The position numbers and the translations under genes were made by a program. The notes under the pieces are model-generated. The model made no database searches and was not told the DNA's origin. It saw nothing but the letters and a program-made list of their open reading frames with translations. From the NCBI GenBank assembly GCA_963920665.1, contig OY987270.1, positions 17,634,019 to 17,698,018 of the forward strand: a DNA stretch of 64,000 nt, in the 5' to 3' direction. Positions 58,790 through 64,000 of the stretch are shown here, in pieces (the stretch's first letter is position 1; each line of letters opens with the position of its first letter). This stretch comes from Straminergon stramineum (taxonomy: Eukaryota; Streptophyta; Bryopsida; Hypnales; Calliergonaceae).

Positions 58790-60860
58790 GAAAAATAGAA
58801 AGTGGATGTTTTAACTACAATGTCTTCCCTCTTACTTTAATTTTGAATAGAATGTGGAAAATGGTGTTTGACTAAGATGATTGGTGAAGGGGAAATTAAA
58901 TAAAATGGAGAAGTTCATAAATAAATCTCTACCTATTATATTGTATTTTAAAATCCACTTCATAATAAAACAACAAATTGATAAGAAAATCTCTGACATT
59001 TGTACAAATCAAGAAAGGAAGTTCTAATTTAAATCTCTTCCCCCTAAAGTAGTACAAGAGTGGAGAATGATGCTTGGAGAATAGAAAAATGAATTGGAGA
59101 ATTTCTTACATAAATCTCCATCCATTATTTTTTTATTTTTAAATCCACTTCATAAATAATACACCAATAAGATGATGAATCTTTGACATTTGTACAAATC
59201 AAAAGGGGAAGTTTTAATTTAAATTTCTTCCCTCTAATTTTTAAGTTGTAGATCAAGGTGGTAAATAATACAAGAGTATGATACATTCCGGGGGGGGGGG
59301 GGGAGGGGATAGTGAGTGGTTGGAGTAGCAATCTACGTGCGAACAAATGAGAGGGTATTTTAAAAATATGGGGGCTAATAATTATAATTGGGTTTAGAGT
59401 AATATAGGGTATTAAAAATGGCATTGGACTTCTTTAATGTATTATAGGGTATGGAATAATAGGTCCTATTAGAAAATTACATAATGATAGCATGTGAAAA
59501 AAATAATAATAATTCATACCCCCTATAAAATAGTGGTTGTTCGCACCTATATCAGTATTTTTTTAACCACTAAAGGGCCAAACGGTGTATTTTGGCAACA
59601 TAGCAATTTGGGGCAACTCACTACAAATGAAATTTTTTTTTCTTTGAAATTTCACACAACATGTGGGCAAGAACTAGCTTTAAGGCCCAACAATTTTCAT
59701 AACTTTTGAATACATTGTTAAAAAGTTATTGTATGATATGTAGTTTTCATTGCTTAGCGGGCAGCCTGGGCAACAAAAAAAACTTCTTGAAAAATCACTT
59801 TTTTTTAAAATAAAAATTTGAAATTTATTTCCTAGATTTATATATACATGGAAAGCTTTGAATCATTCTATTTTGATTTATGAAATGAAAGTTATGAAGA
59901 GTTATAGATGTGGGTAGTTTGTGGGTAGTAATGGAATCTCCACTCTAAAATAAACTTTGAGGACCTATATTTCACTCAATTTTTCATATTTTTGGAAAAA
60001 AAATAAAAACTTGAGGTGTAGATTATTTATTACAACATTATAACCATTGGGATTGGCATTTTTCAATTCCATAAATGAATTATTAATGATTTAGTATTTT
60101 GAATCATTCTCTACTTCTTTCAACTTACTATTTTTTTCCTATATGTTGTACAATTCCAAATTATCTACATTTTTTCAAGCATGTAGACAACATGACTTGG
60201 AGAGTGAATTCAAAGAGTTATAACCATTTCGGACATTTTTTCATAATGATTTGGCCTTGTGAAGTGCAGCTGCCCGGGTTTTTGCAGGGTCAAAAAATGG
60301 CTTTTTGTCACTTCAAATGCTAATATCTTGCAATCCAAACGGTGGAAATTTCTGAAATTTTTCCTGCATCTTTCCAAAACAGCATACTACAAGATCCTAC
60401 GGTTAAAATTGTCCAAAATATATTTTTTCTAAAATTTGATGCTTGTACTAGAAATGACAGTTTTGGAGCGTTTTTGGTGAAAGCATAGTCAAATACATTT
60501 AGGGGTTAATACACTACCCCCCCCCCCCGAGGATACATTGATGGTGCTTGGAGAATAGAGAAAATCAAATGGGGAAGTTCTTACACAAATCTCCACACAT
60601 TGTTTTGTATTTTAAAATCTACTTGATAAATAATACACGAGTCCAATGACTCTTTGAGATTTGCATAAATCAAAAGGGGTATTCTAATTAAAATTTCTTC
60701 CCTATAATTTTTAAGTTTTAGATGAAGGTGGTAAATAATACATGAGTATGAGACGCTAGGAGGATATAAAAAATCAAATGGGGATTTTTTAAATAAATAT
60801 CCATTTATTTAAAAAAAATTTAAATACACTTGATAAATTATACATCGGTTCTAGGGTGTA
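58790..60860 (+). repeat. AT-rich tandem repeat, about 200-bp units, interrupted
   Basis: Units contain GGAGAATAGAAAAATGAATT-like sequence, CTTACATAAATCTCC, AAATCCACTTCATAAATAAT, GACATTTGTACAAATCAA and TTTCTTCCCTCTAATTTT. Copies lie near 58790-59060, 59060-59287, then after the insertion 60540-60755 and a partial copy to about 60860. Confidence 0.7.
59288..60531. mobile_element. 1.24-kb insertion with poly-G/poly-C ends and 8-bp target duplication (hAT-like)
   Basis: GATACATT flanks both sides (59280-59287 and 60532-60539). The left end is CC followed by a run of about 13 G; the right end is a run of about 12 C followed by GAG, so the ends are inverted. Eight-base duplications are typical of hAT elements. 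Inside, TTAACCACTAAAGGGCC (about 59567) and TTTAGGGGTTAA (about 60509) suggest that a TTAACC-type element forms most of it. No transposase is encoded. Confidence 0.65.
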
Positions 60861-63513
60861 AACTTCTAAAGTAAAATTAGTCCATCAAAATAAAATCCAC
60901 AAAAACTTGAAATATATATATTTTTTTCTCATAAATTGTATTTTTGTCTATATGGAAAGTTTGGATTTATTTCATTTGGATTGATGATGTGAAGGCTATG
61001 GAGCATCTTGTTTTGTAGGCAATCATAGTATTGTTTGTAAAAAATTAGGTGTAGGATCCATTTTGGGGTTCAAATTTCAAACTTTTTCAAAATAGATAGT
61101 TCCAAAGAATTAACTTTGATTGTTAGAGCAATCTCATCATTGGGATTAGTATATTTTAATTCCATCTTAGAGGTATTAATGATTGAGTTTTTTCATCTAT
61201 AGTGTACGTTTTTCTACTTAACAACTTTAAAAAAAATGAAAACCACATTATTTTCTTAACTTTTCTTTTTTTTATATTTTCAAATCAATTTTGAATGATG
61301 AAATTTTTTTAATTGAAGATTTACAGTGCATAGTTTTCTAAGTTAAGAAGATTCAAGGTCTCTTGACTCCTAAATGCCCAAAGCTTGTTTGGAGCTTCTT
61401 GAAATTTGGTCTAAATTGAACAAAAAGTCAACATTTTCATAAGTTGTACCAATTTCTTTTGAATTGTAACTGTACAAACTCAAACTAAACATGTTAGAGA
61501 TCACATGGGAAAAGCAAACATAACAATATCACTTATAGATTGAAAGATTATAATGTTTGATCATGAGGCTGTTAAAAGTATGAAAAATTTTCAATTCTCT
61601 TTTTGCATGTCAACTCTAAAAAGTTGGTCACTAAAAAAATATGAGGTTACAGGGCTTAGCATATACAACACCAATCAATTTATGGTTTTTCAAAGTCTAT
61701 TCTACAATTTTTTTAAATGAATTTCTAATGTGATTTTTCCTCCAAGATCTAGTATATTTGAGGCTCATTTCCAAGAGCCCTCAACACTATAGGAGGTCAA
61801 GATTGCAATGGGCATCCTTGCACACAATCTTGAATAGAAAAATCATAATTCTTCTTTTTTAAGATCGACTTTTTGATCCTAAAACTAGACTTCAAAAAGA
61901 GTTCTCCAAAAATATAAACTACTAATAGTAGCAATTTGGTTGGGTTTTACTTAACTTCAAAGTTTTCAAAACACCAAAATTCTAGTGCCTTGGGCATTTA
62001 GGGGTTAAACTAGTTTGCCATTGTGCCAAAAAATATGATTACTTTACTTTGAATGCATTTATCTTGCAATCTATGCGGTGAAATTTTCTGAAATTTTTTC
62101 CACACATTCTCATACTATTCTATTGCAAAATCCTACGGTTACATATGCAAAAATACCATTTAAAAATTTTTTTACTCTTTGCATCAGAAATTTCAGTTTT
62201 GAGTGTTTTTTGGACAATTGCATTTAAGAGGTCGTCCCTTGACCCGAGGTCGCCCTTGATTCACCTGTACTCGCCTCCACCTGCAGTTGCCCAAGATGAC
62301 ATGGTTCTAGCTTTACACGTCAATCTATAGGGCCTGCCACGTAAGCCAAATTTATTTACCATAAGGTAATTTTCTTACCCTTTTGCAACAGGTCGTGACG
62401 AGGTATTGACACGATGTCTAATATGACATGCGACATGCGACATCTTACACGACACCAAAACCCCAAAATATGTATGACTAGACAACCCTGTCTCCAATGT
62501 TTGGATTTTTACACTAATTTTGTTTGAACTTTACACTAGCTTTTTGCAATCTTCTTGTGACAAAAAATGGCCTTTTGAAGCCAATGGCGCAATTGATTTG
62601 TAATTTGGAGTCTTTCTTACAAATTGTTAGATGTTTGAATTAGTGCAAAAGTAAAAAAATCTCTAGAAATTAGATGAAATTTTGTAATGATAAGGTTACT
62701 ACTAGGTAAGAGAGAAAGAGGGATCCCCTTGGGAAAAGTTTATAAAGGCACGTTTCTCCCTTTTTGCTAATATTTTTGTACTAATGTTGTGCTTACCTTA
62801 GAGATAAGCCTTCCTTCGTCCCTTGGCAATGGTGCTTGTAGGGGCCCTCTAGTGATTTGTTTATGTTTTGTAAACATCTCTTTGGTGGAAATTCCTTATA
62901 GAGAAATCCCCTAAGAGGTTGTGGATTGTAAAAATATGAGCTCTTCATTTATCACCTAGGACTCACTATATTCTTTTATTTCTTTTTACCAGTTTTGAAT
63001 GTAGTTAATTATCCAAAAAGCCAAAAAAAGAGTGTGAAAGCAAAATAGATGTGCTAAATGCCAATATATCATTTGATCTTAAATAGAGTGTTTCCCTTTA
63101 AATAAATCCAAATCCCACATGGAAATTCAGTTATAATCTAGAAAAACATTTCACATGTAATGTAAATGTAGGCCAAAGCAATGCTCCAAAGTGAGATTAT
63201 AAACCAAAACACAACATAACCTTTTCAAATAGCAATAATGACCCTTTCAAAAGTGAAACACAAATAAAATTCAAGAATGAATGGCTAGGTTAGAGACAAT
63301 ATATCAACATTTTGTAAATGCCTAGTAGAATCAAAATGACAAATACCTTGTAAAATGTTGAGAGAATCAAAATAATCATGGATTCAAATAATTAAATGGA
63401 ACAATTGAGGTTTAGCAGATCATTTAAAAGAAATTATATCCACTATACTAAGTAGTGAAAGTAGGTTGCCTACAACTAATTTCTTGACATTTGACATGAT
63501 ATAAATTTTTACT
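60861..63513. other. AT-rich gene-free DNA
   Basis: No supported gene. It contains a decayed third copy of the dispersed repeat (62040-62220) and a short GAGGTCGCCC-type fragment (62225-62300). Confidence 0.5.
62225..62300 (+). repeat. Isolated fragment related to the GGTCGCCC array
   Basis: AGAGGTCGTCCCTTGACCCG and AGGTCGCCCTTGATTCACC followed by CGCCTCCACCTGCAGTTGCCC reproduce the word order of the array 4 kb upstream. Confidence 0.6.
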
Positions 63514-63844
63514 AAGGTAGGAGGCTCGAAATCCACATAGGCTCTAAAACCACCCACCTCCTCAAATGTACACTATTTGTACATGGGATTTTCTCATCTT
63601 TACATGGATGTACCAATTGTGTGCATTTGAGGAGGTGGGCAGTTTTAGAACCCTATGCCATTTCGACCTCAAAAATTCATAACTAATTCTACAAAGCTCC
63701 AATAAAAATATGAAACGAGGTAGGTTGGATGTCAATTCCTCTTGCCTTTCCAAAAAAATTTACTGAAAATTTATTTTAAGAAGTTTCACCTTCCCAAAAT
63801 TCAGTTTCAGCTCTTAGATGGGCACTTTACGAACCTCCTACCTT
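63514..63844. mobile_element. 331-bp MITE, second member of the AAGGTAG family
   Basis: The left end AAGGTAGGAGGCTCGAAA and the inverted right end match at nearly all of 16 positions. An inner inverted repeat pairs GGCTCTAAAACCACCCACCT (63540) with its near-complement at 63620-63653. The interior (AAAATTCATAACTAATTCTA, AAAAATATGAAAC, ACTGAAAATT) matches the MITE at 21702-22010. Confidence 0.8.
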
Positions 63845-64000
63845 ACAAAGCATTGCTCTATAAGAATGCACTACTTTTAAATTAAGTGTTGTTGTAATTG
63901 GGACTCACAAGACTCCATATGTACCAATGGAAATATTTGTATTGGTGGCTTGTGAAGTAACTTTCTAGGGGTAGGGCAACATAATTATTCAGGTTACCGA

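Noticed and set aside
1..64000. CRISPR arrays, bacterial operons, tRNA or rRNA genes
   Set aside because: The DNA is plant nuclear. No evenly spaced repeats of CRISPR type and no tRNA A/B-box pair with cloverleaf or rRNA segment was recognised by eye.

Overview
The window is nuclear DNA of a land plant. It holds intron-rich genes with GT-AG introns, including a chloroplast-targeted chlorophyll-cycle enzyme, plant-type urease, a plant-type LAZ1/TMEM184 protein and a MAD3/BubR1 spindle-checkpoint protein. The gene-poor stretches are AT-rich and full of transposon debris. Species cannot be named from the sequence. The gene set fits any embryophyte, and a bryophyte, lycophyte or fern is my guess rather than a demonstrated fact.

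Layout: 0.7-6.6 kb (+) is the 3' part of a urease gene: ten exons encoding the catalytic C-terminal 455 residues; the 5' part lies outside the window. 10.1-16.1 kb (+) is a kinase-less MAD3/BubR1 gene: ten coding exons, 814 codons before the stop by my splice model. It has KEN1, a TPR block, an ABBA-KEN2-ABBA cassette, a GLEBS motif, and a C-terminal tail with nine further ABBA-like degrons in a row. 19.5-23.8 kb (+) is a LAZ1/TMEM184 gene (six exons, 520 aa) with one GC-AG intron. 24.6-30.9 kb (-) is 7-hydroxymethyl chlorophyll a reductase (18 exons, 461 aa), convergent with LAZ1. All four models stay in frame through every junction.

From 31 kb onward I find no intact host gene. 32.2-34.4 kb holds a mariner-like MITE and members of a family with TTAACCCCTAA ends. 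37.2-49.0 kb reads as one decayed PIF/Harbinger transposon with matching ends. It contains a DDE transposase pseudogene (+) and a trihelix/Myb-like pseudogene (-). It has been invaded by a 726-bp MITE, by two solo LTRs of one family in opposite orientation, and by a minus-strand 1.7-kb frame broken only by TAG/TGA codons. 49.3-49.8 kb is another TA-flanked MITE. 56.6-58.1 kb is a complex GGTCGCCC-type tandem array. 58.8-60.9 kb is an AT-rich tandem repeat split by a 1.24-kb insertion with poly-G/poly-C ends and an 8-bp target duplication.

The four host genes have unrelated jobs (nitrogen recycling, mitosis, membrane/vacuole physiology, chlorophyll turnover) and do not form a functional cluster. 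The most interesting host feature is the expanded ABBA-like array of the MAD3 protein. The most interesting genome feature is the readable insertion history of the 37-49 kb transposon nest.
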